Below are positions 22,240 through 36,400 of a stretch of DNA of 64,000 bases, piece by piece (position 1 is the first letter of the stretch; every line of letters starts with the position of its first letter). This stretch comes from Lateolabrax maculatus. Lineage: Eukaryota; Chordata; Actinopteri; Acropomatiformes; Lateolabracidae. The stretch covers positions 3,162,001 through 3,226,000 of the forward strand of contig CM062198.1 in assembly GCA_031216445.1 (NCBI GenBank), given 5' to 3'. The notes below the pieces were generated by a model. That model ran no database searches and was not told the origin of the DNA. It was given only the letters and a program-made list of their open reading frames with translations. The translations under genes were made by a program, and so were the position numbers.

Positions 22240-22610
22240 ACCTTCAAAAATCGAAATGAATATTACAATCTATCAATCTACATCTTCTATCTATCGGCCA
22301 AAGTCTCTCCTGTTTCGGTGTTGGGGGTCCCAGCTGAAATTCTGCTGATTCCTGAGTTGGGGGTCCCAGCTGACTGAGTGTGTGTTCCTGAGTTGGCCTG
22401 AGTTGGCTGTCCATGTTTCCCCTGTGGCTCTGCCCCCAGATTCCCAGATTCCAAAGTTTCCTGCGTCTCCTGCGGCCCAGGCTCCAGAGTTTCCCACATT
22501 GCCTGTGGCCCAACTTGCTGAGTTTCCCACGGCCCAGCAGCCATCTCCATTAAAGCTATAAGATCAAGAAAAAGCCAAGAAAGACTGGTGAATTTTATGA
22601 TAATCATGAT
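22240..22610 (-). repeat. degenerate tandem, Gly/Pro/Gln/Thr-coding stretch
   Basis: The sequence has recurring words such as 'gagttgggggtcccagctga' and 'ctgagttggcctgagttggc' on the plus strand. The minus strand stays open in three frames (22244-22513, 22287-22607, 22291-22530), which signals repeat composition rather than a gene. Its relation to the transposase-like piece next to it is unknown. Confidence 0.5.
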
Positions 22611-22859
22611 TCATCAAACTGTACATACAGTCAGTAATATGTAAACGCTTATCAAACTGTTAACCTCTGTACCTTTCCCTGACTGAAACACAATGTACCT
22701 TAGACAAACTGTACCTCCTGACCTTGTCTCTTCCCCTTAAAAGAATCACACCAGCCGGATAGTATAAATGAATTTGCATCTCTGCAAGGAAACTCTTGTA
22801 AAATTAGTATTACAAACATTACACAAGGTCATGATGTCAGAAATCATAAGCATATTGAT

Positions 22860-23525
22860 GGATTACTCACTGTTTGCGGCATAGGTCTTTTGCATTTTTT
22901 ATGGCATGGCTCAAGCAGCGATGCAGAACAGGTAGCCCTATGGAATCCTCCTTTCCTTGTCTGGTCACAATGGTATAGTGCCTGGAGAGCAGTTCCTGAA
23001 GGCTCAATCCACAGAAGTTGTAGGCCAGTGACTGCAAAAGGACTATAAAGCCATTGCAAATCAACATAGCTGGCCTTTTCTTGACTCTTCTTCCGTGGAG
23101 TTTTATTAGTCTGTCGCAAATGCCCCCAGGATTTATGACACTGATGATGTTGTATGGTCATTGGTAAGGTATGTGTCCACAGGAACAGGGGAGGATCCTT
23201 TCGATGGATTTCAATTTCTAATTTCAAACACTTAAAATGGTGAAGTTTGTCCCTTTGCTTTCTGAACAATACTCCCCGTTGCATCTATATACACAATGTC
23301 GTCCCTGCATCACATATGCAAGAGGTTGACAGTGTGTTTTTGATTAATGATTTTATTTCAGTACATATTACATTAATTGCACTCACTGACGTGGCTTCCT
23401 GGGATACTAAATGGAATGGAGATGGCACTTGTTTCGCCGTCTCTGTGTCAGGCTGAGGGGGCACAGGTGTGTCTGACTGGGTATCTGGCATCCTATTTTG
23501 AAAACCGGATGTAGTCACAGCCTCT
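22860..23525 (-). pseudogene. decayed DNA-transposase-like reading frame
   Basis: The minus strand starts with MTTSGFQNRMPDTQSD and reaches TTLCIDATGSIV, a motif that I recognise from a family of uncharacterised, transposon-derived fish proteins and that probably holds the first catalytic Asp of a DDE-type core. Frame changes follow. Further on, one frame reads LICNGFIVLLQSLAYNFCGL and LPVLHRCLSHAIKNAKDLCR, also characteristic of these proteins, and a third frame (22844-23284) covers the same span. The superfamily is not certain. It is broken by an in-frame stop at 23285-23287 and by frameshifts, so it is a relic. Confidence 0.5.
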
Positions 23526-25012
23526 CTTCAGGTAAGACTTTCATACAAAAATTAGAAACCTAAAGACGCTAACCCTCCCTGTCAGCTCGCTCTGGGCCAT
23601 TTCAGTGCATTTGCTATAAAGGCAAGAATACATGAAAATGTGGGGGCAGCTGGTTTGACCACGTAAATGTGAGTGAAGGTTAGCTTGACTGCAGTAAACA
23701 CAAATATGGAGAAAAATCATTCACCTAACAGGACGTCCTAACTCCCTCCAGCGTGATTTAGAGGAGACGACTTTCCTCTTGACAAACAGCTTCTTGACTG
23801 TCACGTGTAAAAAAAATTCTGTAACAGTTTGAAAAGAAAAACACTTTGCGCCTGTTGACTTCTGTTCAAACACTAATTAGAGATATTACAGTGTTAGGGT
23901 GTCACAGAATATAACTGACAGAAAAAACAAATACAATATGTTTAATACTGAAATCGAGCAATAAAAACAGCAAAAAATGTTCTAAATACAAAACAAAAGT
24001 AAGTCTGATGTTCTCTTGCAAAATTGTTTTCATGATTCATTCATGATTGAGATTTTTTTTTAATTTAACAAACAAACTGTAATGTTAGAGCTGCAGTCTG
24101 TCATTACTGTTTAGTTTGTCTAATCTCTTGTATTATAATCATGAAACATTGTTAATATTTACATAAAGCTGTTTCCACAACACTCCTTTCACTCCTTTTA
24201 CTGTCCAGTCAGATCAGTTGACAATGAATTAATCAACAGATTCTAATTAAAGGGGTGTTGCCCCTCTCCTCAGAGGCACATTTAATGATCAGAACATCCT
24301 TGATGATGGCGGACCTTGATCAGTTTTGGAGTCATGGGCAGGAGGACGGAGAAGAAGGGAAGCACGGTTTGGCCAAATTTCTGGCTCTTTTACAGTCCTA
24401 ACATACAGTATACTGTGCTGCAGCTGCATGATCCAGTGTTTGGATAAGCTGTTAAATAAGGAAGCGGCTGACTGTGGCTACTTTGTGTGTTTGTATGCAC
24501 ATACAGTATTTCAGTGCCTCATTGCTCTTTAATGTTGATATTGTTTCAGTCACATTGCAGGCACACATGTGGTTTGTAGATGAGGTGCCATATAACATTA
24601 CCATGTGGATTCATACACATTTGTATGCATTTGACTGTATTGTAAATATTTGCATTGAATGTACTGGATGCTGCAGGTTCATCTCCTTTATGTAATCAAA
24701 AGACATCAGGGGAACTGGAGCCCTGTGTCGTAAATTTTTCTTTTCAGTGCATTTTTTATTCCACATATATATTCTGCACACACAGTTTCACTCCCCTTCT
24801 GCCAGAATGCATGAGTAGGTTTCTCAGTGCCAACCTAAAGCTATATTTGTTATGCTAATTTCAGAACAAGTGGGAGTTATTAATTGATTGGGTGCATGGA
24901 GGCCTTTCGGGCAGAACTTTTCTCTGCTCTCCAGCTGTCTCTGAGCCTCTCTGGGGATCTAAGTGTTATTCCTAAAGCAGCAAATTGGGCTGTTGTGCTG
25001 ATTATGAACATG

Positions 25013-25043
<31 letters not shown>

Positions 25044-27720
25044 GTCTAATTTTTCTGTTGGTATCCCCAGCCGACCCTGGGAGTAAATACTGCCTGTGAC
25101 TGCTGTGAACAATAGGTTGAAATATACCTGAGGTCTGGTCTCTCACTCCAAGGTCAAAGACTAGTATCTGGTATCGTTTCCAAGCACAATTACCTGACCG
25201 TATAATTTGAATTTAGGAGCTGCCATTGGCAGATGAAAAATATCATCCCTGAAAATATGGCTTTGGGGCCAAAAGGAAATGGGCTAAAGGTGTAAACAAC
25301 CTTTTATCATGTGCAATTAACAGGCAGCTATAATAAATCACAGCTGCTCTGTGTGTCACATATATTAATGACTCTCTCTCTTATTGGAGAAATTAATTAT
25401 TTACAATGCACAGGCAAAGAACCAAATCCCACAGGAAGAAATCTGTTTCAGTGTTACAGAGCTGCAGAAGGAATCGGATGGAAAGCTCATGACACACTAT
25501 TATCTGTCTGTAGGTGGGGGATGTGTTCAAATGCAGCGTGCAATGATAACTCTCTGCAATAACACTTTTTCTATTTGGTGTACTCATTAAACACCATTAA
25601 CAATGTGGCGTACACAATGTACTGCCTGGGTTTGAACTGGTTTCACTTGGTAACAAAGAATCACCTCTCTGGGTTATGAATGTGCTGTGCAAACATTTTT
25701 ACAATCACAGTCCAGTTCTAACGAATGGCCTTTAAATATTTAATTTCTTGAGGTGCAGGTTATGAATTGGATCATATGTACGACTCATGGGGAGCTCCAG
25801 TTATATTAGCACACAAAAACAATACTGCCTCATTATAAAGCTGTACTTATTCATATGTTTGTATTTACAATGGATTATCTGACTGCAGTTCTCAGCTCTA
25901 CATAGATTTTTAACGTCTTTCAGTTCATTGTTTGGGTTTCACGGCCGACATCTTTACTGTTGTGGTTCACTCTCACTCTGCACTCATAATGTTGTTTTTA
26001 GAGAAAAAGCTCTAAAACCTGTTGTACGATACTTGGTCAGCAGCAGCTAAACAGCCAGATATTTCCCTGAGGAGTTGGTAGAGACCGAAAACAGAGTTTG
26101 CGAACACCATGACAGCATTATAAGATGGTAATCAGTGTTGTGTTTCCAGCTAGTTCAAATAAACAGCTCACAGCCAGGCTCGCGGTTTTCCTCTGTTTCC
26201 AGTATTCACGTAAGCTGAGCTAACCGGCTGCTGGCCTCAGATACATATTTACTGTGAAAATGGAGATGCTGGGCGGCCTCAAGCCAGAACCATGATAGCA
26301 TCATATAACTACTGATTCAGATATTTTGGTCTGATTTTCAGCCTTATACATTTAGCTGCTTTTGTGAATAGGTTTGACTGTCCTCAAAGGTCATGCACAT
26401 GATTAAGAAGCTACAAGCCATGAGTGTGTGCTGTGGTTACATGTTTCAGGTTTCACACAGAAAGAAAGGCAAAGGTAGAGATCACTGTCTCATGAGTGTT
26501 CTCTTAGTCATGGAGTGCCTAAAAAGTGCAGTGTGCCTAAGTCAATCTGTACCTACTTGTTCATGACTGAGGTCACACCAGCTAGTGAGTTAGTGGTCCT
26601 CATTTTATTTTTTAGTGTGGTATGTGTGTGCATGTGTTTAGGATTAGGCTGGCATTGTTCTATATTTGTTTCTTGCTTAAGAAATATGTTAATCTTTAGA
26701 AATAGGGTCACATTTCATGTTTTAAAAATGCTTTGTAGTTTTTATAAAGCAGCAGGCCAAAGAGAAATAGAGATCTCTGATTTTGCTACTTTTAATAATG
26801 CAACTAGAGACTGTGCTCAGTGGCAGATTAACAACCATGTTGTGTTTTTAATAGTTTGAAGCAAACAGAAAACGTTAACCAAAAATAAACAAACCATGAG
26901 ATGTAATGTAAAGGGAAATTCCTTAAAGTAACATGTGGAAGCTTTCACGAAAACAAAACCAATAAAACATTTGGGAATTTAGTCCAAAATGTCTTTATTC
27001 CTCTTTTAAAGACAAAATAACCATTCGAAAATATTTTGAATTCTCTTTTTATTTGTTTTATAAATCTGTCATGGATTATAGTTAACCACTGAAAAAGTAT
27101 ATCATTATTCTAGCATATTGTATTGTTGTACTGGTTCCACTTTCTTGCTATGTGTGGTAAATGTGGGCAGCAGTGTGCTGTCAATTTATTGCTGTGCTGT
27201 TTCATTGCGGCGTATAATTGCTGTCAGTCAAACCAGAGAGAGAAACTCAAGATTGATCATGATGGCCCGTTTAAGAAAATAACAGAAAAGTGAAAAGGTC
27301 ACTTTGGTGTGCTCAGGAAAGCTCTGACTCAGCTGCCAGTCGTTACCTCAAACAAGCAGCAAAATGAAGAGGGCCGAGGGGATACAGGAGAGTAGAGGAG
27401 ATTCTGGGTTTCATTAAGTGCAGACAAAAACAGATCTATTAAATATGTCAAGAAAAGCAATGCATGTACACAGTTAAATTATTTCTTTTCAGGATATTGA
27501 TCATGAAGGTCATGAAATTTCCAGTGCCAAAACCATTACAATTTGCAGGGAGTTTCAACTGGACCAAAAAGCCTCCCTCCAGTCCTATTATAAAGTCCTG
27601 TCACTGCTTCCACTGAGTCTAACGACAAATAGAAAGTCTCTTAGTTGTCTCCTGGATGTATCGACTCAAGAACTTCAAAGAATCAGAATAAAACATGTTT
27701 ATGAGAAAAATCAGATCCAC
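23526..27720. other. intergenic, no gene recognised
   Basis: Over 4 kb with scattered short open frames but no recognisable domain or repeat, apart from the CA microsatellite near 25.0 kb. The plus-strand 114-codon frame at 26515-26859 shows no known motif. Confidence 0.45.
25013..25040 (+). repeat. (CA)n microsatellite
   Basis: About 14 CA units. Confidence 0.95.
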
Positions 27721-27726
27721 AAACTC

Positions 27727-28110
27727 CATTTATCCATTTGCTGCTTATCCGGGTCGCGGTTATGGTAGCAGAGGGCTCAACAAGGTAGTCCAGATGTCCC
27801 TCTCCCTAGCAACATATTTCCTGAGGCGTTCCCAAGCCAGATGAAATATATAATCTCTCCAGCATGTTCTTGGTCTAACCTACCAGACAGACTTTACCAG
27901 AAAACCTCAGAAGGAAGGCGACTAAGAGGATCCTGATCAGATTCACAAGCTTCCTTTGACCTGAAAGAGCAGTGGCTTTACACTTTGCTCCTGCGGGATG
28001 TCTGAAGTCCTTACCCTAAGGTTGAGCCCAGCCACCCTCATTTTGGCCATTTGTATGGACAATGTCGTTCTTTTAGACATTACTCAAAGTTACCAAAGTC
28101 ACTGCCCAGG
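27727..28110. repeat. high-copy fish interspersed repeat
   Basis: The phrases 'ctgcttatccgggtcgcggt', 'caaggtagtccagatgtccc' and 'gaggcgttcccaagccagat' are hallmarks of an abundant teleost repeat. The copy is diverged. A second fragment of apparently the same family is at 30560-30660. I do not assign a clade. Confidence 0.7.
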
Positions 28111-28210
28111 CTAGTTGGCCCTAACCACGAGACTGCAAAATGAAAAAAAGAGAGAAACAAAGGGTTAACAGTTGTCTATTAATGTCAGATTAATATTTCT
28201 AAAACATTCA

Positions 28211-28302
28211 AGTCAATTTTATTTGTATAGTGCTAAATCATAACAAAAGTTATCTCAAGACGCTTTTCACATAGAGTAGGTCTAGACCGTACTTTTTAAA
28301 AT
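28211..28302 (-). repeat. L2-like LINE 3' tail
   Basis: The sequence is the reverse complement of the last 90 bp of LINE copy A (20550-20640): 'aagtcaattttatttgtata' through 'gagtaggtctagaccgtact'. It is a heavily 5'-truncated insertion. Confidence 0.85.
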
Positions 28303-28984
28303 ATGCACAGTGGTTCAATAAATGGATGAAAAGACTTACATCTTCAATATTGAAAGTTGTTTATTTTCATCTAAATTATGTATATTTGGTTATTTTTTGA
28401 TTGTTTGCATGTATTCGTGACATTTGAGTGAAACAGCCCTTTAGCTGTAGTTCATGTGATAGGCGGATGATAGCAGAACCGATAGACGTAACCAGCCAAT
28501 CAGGATTCAGTTTCAGTGTGTGATCGACCAGCCCAGTAGTTGTTGGGAGAGTTTTACACCTGGAATGGTAGACCGACATGTGACAGATGACAGATGAACT
28601 TGATATAAATTTTGTCAAGATATTCCGGGTTTGTGGTGGACAGATGAGGATTTAGCTGTTTTATGCAATGCTACTTCGATGGAGACACAAGTGAGAAGCT
28701 AGATGTTAAAGTAATGCTTATTTTGTTCTTATGTCACCTGGCTCTGCAAAGGTGGAAGAGTACGTGGATTTTTTGAGTCGTAGGTTTTCACCAGTTTGGA
28801 GATTGTGCTTAAAATTGAACTTTTTGGTAAGTGAATCTTATTGTTATATCTGTAAATGATTTAGTTAAATCTGACCTGTGTTAACTGCCAATTGATGATA
28901 ATCTGATGGTGTATTTGTTTTAATGCTATTTTTGCACAAACTTCGGCAAACTAAATGCACGCTTGTGTCATGAGCTGTTCCTTT
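28303..28984. other. intergenic, no gene recognised
   Basis: No recognised exon or repeat. Confidence 0.45.
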
Positions 28985-29545
28985 TTTGTCTTTTGTCGGT
29001 TCTAGGCCCAGCAATCTGTGTCACTGTTTTTCCCTGTCTCCACGTCTGCTCACCGCCCCTGACCTGCCATCCCCTTACCTTGCACCAGATGCCCTCAGAC
29101 TTTCCTTCCTTTCCCCGTCACCTGACTTCCCATCACCTGACTGCCCCACCCATCTACACACCTGTCTCCACTCCTCTCTCTGCCTGTCAGCCACTCCTTC
29201 ATCATCAGTCCAACTCCCTTTACCTGTTCACTCACCTGCATCTGATCACTACTCAGTCAGTTACATATACCAGTCCACTTTCTTTATTTAGTTGTCAGAT
29301 TCTTATTTCTGTGTCTCTGTTGTCTGTGCTGTGTTGCCTTGTTTCTTGATTATCTGTTTTGTCACCTGTCTGCTTTGGACTCTGTTGTTCTGGATTTTCG
29401 GTTGACCTCACCACCCTGTAAGTTTTTGACACACCTTTTTTGTTCAGAATAAACTCTTTGTTCCATACCTGCCGGTCTCCTCTCCTCTCCTCTCCTCTCC
29501 TCTTTGCGATTGTCCTATCCCTGCTAACCTGCTAGTCCCTGTGAC
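28985..29545 (+). repeat. dispersed repeat, LTR-like (copy 1)
   Basis: C/T-rich sequence with 'ctgccccacccatctacaca' and 'taccagtccactttc', and an AATAAA at about 29448 followed by C/T repeats. A second diverged copy is at 36830-37260 with the same order of phrases. The shape recalls a solo LTR with a poly(A) signal; terminal TG/CA ends and a target duplication were not established. Confidence 0.45.
29475..29503 (+). repeat. (TCTCC)n tandem repeat
   Basis: About five units of TCTCC at the end of the LTR-like repeat. Confidence 0.85.
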
Positions 29546-32500
29546 AGCTTGTGCATGTTTGTGTGTGTTTTACAGGCATGTTGCGGTAAGTTAGAATGAG
29601 GAAAAATGTGTGTTGGGTTGGAGCAACTAGTTCATATTTTGATGTTAACAAGTCAAATGAAGAGACATGTCTGAAGTTTTTTTTTAAATTTTTTTTTTAT
29701 TATAGTAAGCAGTGTTTTAGTGTTTATGGCTCACTTGTTTAAGAGTAACAAGACAAAGACATTCTTCTGTTACTCCTCACTACGGCTCTGGTGATCTGGT
29801 AGGACTGATAATTGCCAGTTTCAGAGAACACTTCATGGACTACTCCGTCTAGTTTTTTTTTTTTTTTTTTTTTTTTAAATGGACTGAGAACAAAGAGAAA
29901 CTGAAAACGGATTATTTAAATTAAGAAAAATTATCTGAACTGATCTTGTAATTTAAAGTATTTCACTTGAGGTTTGAATGTATTGTTTTTGAGGTTTTGA
30001 ATTCAAAGTGTTTCAATTACAGAACAAAGATTTATTTAATGAAGGAACCACAGTAATTTTACTACATAATAAACTTCTATTGTGTTAAACGTGATTTTAA
30101 ATGGGATTAAAACCAGTCTAAAAATGGATTAAAAAGTGAAGGGTGATTAGAAATGTTAAAATTAACATTTAACACCAGATTTAAACAAGAGTTAAAAAGA
30201 AATGACTAGTAACTATCACTTATTTAAAAAGCCATTTGATACAACTCAGCAAGTAATTTTATTTCAGATCAAATACACTGCTGTTGAATGTTTGTTTTTT
30301 ATTTTGTTAATATTTCTCTTCAAGCATACAATACAGCACAACTTTTCTTTATAAACCTTACATGTTGTCCTTGAGTTTATTTCCTCTGGTTACTTGATTA
30401 TCATCATTTAAATACACACTTCTCCAGTGAGAGAACATATAATTTTTTTAAATTTTTTTTTTTTTTAATACACTGGTCCAATTGGGTTATTTCTTTTGTA
30501 GTGGTAGTCTCTGTACCACCCAGTACCTGATACCATCATTTTGGGGCTGAATCAGTGACATTTGGGATGTAGATCAACTGGTAAATCAAGAGATTTGATT
30601 TACGGGTCATCTCTCTTGCTTTCCCTAACTAATGACATTACCACAAGCCTCAGATGTACTTTTTTTTTTTTTTTTTTTTTGATGTTTTTTGCCTTTTAGC
30701 TACCAGAACCACCGTTCTGAAGTACAGCCTCACAGGGCTGCTAGTATGGCTGTAGACTCTAATAATCCATCAGTTTCCCTTTTCTTCGTAGCTGTCGTGA
30801 TTTACTGCCTGCTTTTATTTTTTTAAATTTATTAATTCCATTTTTACAGTCCATCTACTAAACTTCAGGAGTTTCCTAAAACCAACGTACTCTTCCGTAG
30901 ACACTTGTATTTCAGTCAAACATGACTTTTCTGTTAATCCAATCTACTTCATATATTACAAGGAAAGTAAACAGAACTAAAGTGTTAATTTATGGTATAA
31001 CATGTAATCATTGTAAAACAGAAAACTGACTTCACATCTGAAACCAAACTTCCACCCTAACACTAGCTAATGACAGCTAACTAGGACTTTTGTTAGTTTA
31101 CAGATTTGTTGTATGTTAACAGTTTTGTTTATGAAAACTCTTGATTTTATTCCTGATTTTGTTGTATTTAAATTTTTTAGACAATCAGTTGTAGTGGCAA
31201 CAAAACATTAAAATTATAGTAATACATCCTGGATTATTGTCTTTGGTTTAAATCTCAGATTATTGTCAAGGATTAATTTGAGAAGTCATATTTCTGTTAA
31301 TTTGTTTTTTTTTACTTTAAAATTTCTTTTTATTTCACTGTCTTCTAATTCATGACAGGTTTGTGGGTATTACGTGTATGTATGATTGCCATGTACAGTA
31401 CTCACTACCTATGTGTATGCGCGTTCGTCCGTCCTTGCAGAGAAGACAAGAACAAATGAATGCTGAACATTGAAACTGTACTGAAGTACCTTTTTTTTTT
31501 TTTTTTTTTTTGTTTTGTTTTTTATTTTTAAATTATTATTTTTTTTAAAATGGTTTGTTGGGTGATCTGTTGTTTCTGGGCCACACTCAGGCACTTCATA
31601 AACACCCTAATGTCTCTTCACGGCCAAAATATATAGGGCAAGGTCGTGGTGTGACATGTCTGCTGCAGCATGCCCACACCTGAGCTTGTCCATTATTATC
31701 AACTAAAGCTGCTACACTGACCACAGAAGCATCCCACTGCTTGTCTCTATTTAAATGCTGGTCTGGTTTTTTTTCTCTATGCAGCCCTCCAAACAGTGAA
31801 AAGGACATAGAACATTGCTTAAAAAAAAAAACAGTACCATCTGTTAAAAGAATTAAAACAAATACCTCTCTGTACCAGAGGCAATGCAGATCAACCTTTT
31901 TACACTGCACATTAAAATAAATCAAATCAATGTGTATCCCTGATCCTGTAGATTAAAACTATATTTAATCTCTTCAGAAATCATAGCTGGCACGCAACCT
32001 TAGGCTACAAAGACAGTCTGTGTAGCAGGTAAAAAACCCCGGCCTGCCCACCTGACGTGTTGCATCCGTGCCCATGTATTTCAGCCATTAGGCTTATTCT
32101 CGCTATATGGCAGCTCATATACACAACAGGCTACAAAAACATCTGAGTCTGACCCAAAGTAAACATAGCACCCTGCAGAGGGATCTACTGTACATCTGAA
32201 GCTCTGTATTGCTTCAGGTTTTAGCATGAAAGAGTGATAGAGGTTAATGTAGGATTAGGATTTTGATGAAGGATTTAAAGTATAATTAGGATTAGGTTTA
32301 GGTTATCTCAAGGTGTCAGATGAGGCATGGACTGGTTGGGGTTGCATCAGTGATGGTGTCTCTGCTGCTGGCTGCAGACACAGATGAAGAAGGTATTGGT
32401 ACATACAGAAATGTAGATGGTCTTCATTTGCAGGTTTTCCTCTGTTATCACTTTCATCTTCTTCTAATGTTTGCTTTTTCTTTCATCACCTCCACTTTCA

Positions 32501-33162
32501 TCACATCCCCCTCTCCTGCCTCCTCCATATCTCTCGCCCTCTCTTTCCTGTGCGACAATATGTATCCTAGGATGTGGCCTGCCCACTCATAAACACAGCA
32601 TCCCCCTCAATGATATGCAAGACTCAGATCCTAAATCCTCAGTGCACTGCTACACAGAGATTCTCTCCCCTTAATGTGATTCTGCCAGCTCTCACCATCT
32701 CTGCTTTCTGCCACATTTTATTTAATGTGTTTTCCTCCCCCCACTCTTTCCAATGCACACAGCTGTATAAAGCACAGCTCATGAATAAACCCCTGAGTGT
32801 CAAGGTTTCAGCTCAGTTTGCCACGAGTTTAGATTTTGTGGCGTTTCTGGCAGCTCCGGGCGTCAGAGGTCATGGTGAAAGATACTGTTAAAGACAGCAA
32901 ATCAGTGCCTGTGGGGAGCCAAGCTGATGGTTGGAAGAAGATGTCAATGGACAGAGACATATGGACCAAAGAGATATCTGATAAAGATGGCCTATTCAAC
33001 TCATTTAGAACAGGAGCCAGGACACTAACATGTTAGCAGCTGAGGGAGTACAGATTCTCTACCTCCAGACTGTCAAATTGTGGATACTGTCCCCCCCCAA
33101 AAATAAATCAGTTTACATTTTGTTGCCAGGTGAATTTAGATTCATGGGATACTGTTACACAA
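29546..33162. other. intergenic with homopolymer T tracts, no gene recognised
   Basis: Long T runs at about 29852-29875, 30660-30680 and 31491-31511 are probably tails of old retroelements. A repeat fragment sits at 30560-30660. Small open frames at 31596-31925 (minus) and 32320-32891 (plus) lack recognisable domains. Confidence 0.45.
30560..30660. repeat. fragment of the repeat family seen at 27727
   Basis: 'gggatgtagatcaactggta' followed by 'aatcaagag' resembles the later part of the same high-copy fish repeat. Confidence 0.45.
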
Positions 33163-33408
33163 CTATTTATATAGCGCTTTTCTAGTCTACTGACCACTTA
33201 AAGTGCTTTACAACACATGCCTTCATTTACCCATTCACACACGCATTCATACACTGATGGCAGAGGCTGCAAAGCAAGGTGCCAGACTACTTATCAGGAG
33301 CAGTTAGGGGTTCAATGTCTTGCCCAAGGACACTTGAGTGGCCAGGGATCGAACCAGGAATCTTACAATTACTAGACGACCGTTCTGCCTCCCAAGCCAG
33401 GCTGCCCC
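33163..33408. repeat. high-copy fish repeat with 'tatagcgcttttctagtcta' signature
   Basis: The sequence runs from 'atatagcgcttttctagtct' through 'caatgtcttgcccaaggaca' to 'gggatcgaaccaggaatc', a very common teleost repeat. A shorter copy is at 2463-2566. A SINE or a LINE tail is possible. Confidence 0.75.
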
Positions 33409-36400
33409 GTGTGGTACTTTCCAGTTTATGAGCTGATGCACTGCTTGATTTTATCATTGCGATCAACAGCAGCACCAGACCTCCAAAATATCTACCAGCT
33501 TACTGCTGACCTTCTCAAACTCAGAGTGAACACAGTGACATACAGACCTGTCCATCAAAATTAAACTACTCATGTATATGCCATGTTTTTTCCTAAAACA
33601 TTTTTGGCTATCTACACTTTATATTCTGATGAGCTGTTGAAACTCAGTCATCATTTATGTTTTTCTTTCAAAAATCAAAGGTTAAGGAGCGTGCAGTTAA
33701 ACTTAAAGCATGAATTTGCAAGAGCTGCAACCCCGTACATTAATGCATCTACATGTGCATGCATTCACACACACAGCTGTCTTTTGGCTTGTGAACCACC
33801 ACGACATCTTGTGCAAGTCTGTGAATCTTTTTGCTATGGCAGTGGCCACTCCAGGCCAAATTTCAGCCTCCTAGGGGGAAAGAACTCCTTCAGCCACCAA
33901 AGAGGGAAATTCTAGACTATGATATAGTCTAATGTACCATGGCATTTTTGACAATACTATTGTACAAATTCCACAATAAAATGGATCTCCGCACAGAACA
34001 TAAAATAGACAGTAAAGTACCACTGTACCATGGTGTATAAAATGAAATATGGACAAATGCAAATCAAACATCATATACTCACTCTCAGTTTATTAGCCAT
34101 GCTAGTGGTGCAGCTGTGGGGACATTTTCGTGGACAGGCCAACCAATCGAGCTATAGAGCTGCTGGTCACAGCTAATACAAACTAATGAACCAAGTTTTG
34201 TTTTCTAGTTAAACAGAGACCTACACTTTGAATTTTGGATATCAGGACCACATGGGGAAGGGAAATATGTGCTGAACAATGTCTGAGTACAGTAGCTTTA
34301 TTAAAGTGGTACGACAGTGTCCTTCAGTACATAATTATCCTCACACAAAAATGCTTTAAAGAACCACAAAATATTCACCACTTTCTGTTGGTGGCAAGCA
34401 AGTTATGTCTATATTAGAGCAATATAATGAGTCCTTTTGCTAAATGAATCCCATAGCACAGAGGTGACATTGCACTTCAGTCCATTTGTGTCTTCATCAC
34501 TCCCATCTCTCTGCCTCCTGGACTCTTTATTAGCGAGGGTCAGACAATTAGCCTCTCCTTGAGAAGGGGAGCAGAGAAGCTCCTGTTGAGAAGCTCCTCA
34601 TCAGCCAGTCCTTCATCTCATCCTCAGCACCTGTTTTAAAAAGAGACCAGAGAACAGAGAGAAAAGAGGCTGGGCTCAATTAAAAATCTACTCTTAGACA
34701 TATTGCACGTACAGAGTGTCTAACTCATCTGAGACATCAGACACATGAGACAGCTGCCACCATTTGGAATGAGATACACTGTCTACGCTTGTTTGATCTT
34801 TTAATTTGCTCTGCTGTTATTCAGCGCATAATTATCATAGAGAAGCTTGACAAGTGGCGTTTCCTTCAAAAGAATGAAAAACACAAAACATAAAACTTTG
34901 AAGAATCCACCAGTAACTTAGCCTCACTCCCTGCTTTACGAGAGGAAAACTGTGAACTTTCAACCCAACATTCTCCTTTTCTCTTCTGTAATACCACTGT
35001 ATTGTAAACAGATGTAGAATGAGCTTGTGCACAACAGATGGGAACGATCCTATGGACACCTTTTGATGCAACCCAGGGTTTTTCATGTCTTTCAGCCAAA
35101 AGTTGCCAGTGTCATTCATGTAATATTAAAGGTTATTATAATCAGGACTGAGTGCTAGAGTGGACCTTACACATTGAGTGTGATTTGGTTTGTTTATAAA
35201 GCAATGATGCAATCCAGTTTTTACCTTCTGTCAATGAGCTGGAGAATTCAAAACATCCAAGACTACTAGCTGTGCTGCAGCATCACATTTTCTATAACAC
35301 AGCTGAAGTAGAAAAGTCCTCCAGAAAGAGGCAGGCAGCTTTAAGACATGAGTCAGTGGTACATCTGTGTCTTAAAAATGATCTGGTAAGTGACTGAACA
35401 TGGTTGGAGAGCTGTTTTGGCTGCCTGGCACTAACATGTTCCTGGTTCTAAATGTCATTCGTTCTGTGAAAGGGAGATTCTTTCCCCTTGGATCAGATGA
35501 AATTGAAACCGGTCAGGCCAAAGGTTGATTCTTACTAAAGGCTGATTTATTTGCACACGTGTGGTCAGACACAGAGTAGAAAAAGAGGAACTAATACAGT
35601 GCAGACCCAGCTTTTGAAACTCTTGAAAGGTATATAAAGGATATAAAAGTTGATATGGAATGATTTTGAGAACTCAAAAGCAGAAATAAATGTGGTTATT
35701 TTATGTCATCATACAAGAACCAGCTATATAATTATGTTAAATATGCATTGTAGAGTAATGGTAGAATAAGAGAAAATGTGTTTATATGAAATAAATGGAA
35801 GCAGATTTTATCATCAACAAGTCATGAATGAAATAATGTAGTGTGATACTGATACCTTATACTGCTTCAGTTCTCTCAATGTTTTACTCAGCTCACTTAT
35901 AATAAGCTTGTTGTTAATTTATTTTAGTCATCCTATTCATATCTTTTCTTTACGTTGTCACATTCACAGTGCTGGTGCTTCTTCCTCCACCTTCCTCCGA
36001 CCTCAGCGGTAACATGTGTCAGCCAGTGAGCAGGTTTTTATTCACACCCTTTTGTCTTACGGGGAGCACCACAGTGTCACATCTCAGCCTCACACTGTCT
36101 CTGTGTAACATACAAATTATTTGTAATGTAGTAAAGGAATTACTGTGTTCCCTCTGCCTGATGATTAAACATTTCCTCTAGACAAGCTGAATTGGAAATT
36201 TTTGTTGAATGGGATCGTTTGGATGGAATATACTGAGTCAATATTTAGACATGAGATGCTTTATGCATACAATCGAGCTGAGATGCAACCGAGGTTAATG
36301 GGATTTGAAACTATTCCAGTTGCTCAGTTTGCTCAGACTTCTCAGCGCCTGGAGGAATGATTTTAATTTGGTGTGGAGACATGATTCACTCAGGAACCAA

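Noticed and set aside
24880..25146. Minus-strand frame with a Cys-Val run
   Set aside because: Product of the (CA)n microsatellite.
31409..31594. Minus-strand Lys-rich frame
   Set aside because: It reads through the T homopolymer at about 31491-31511.
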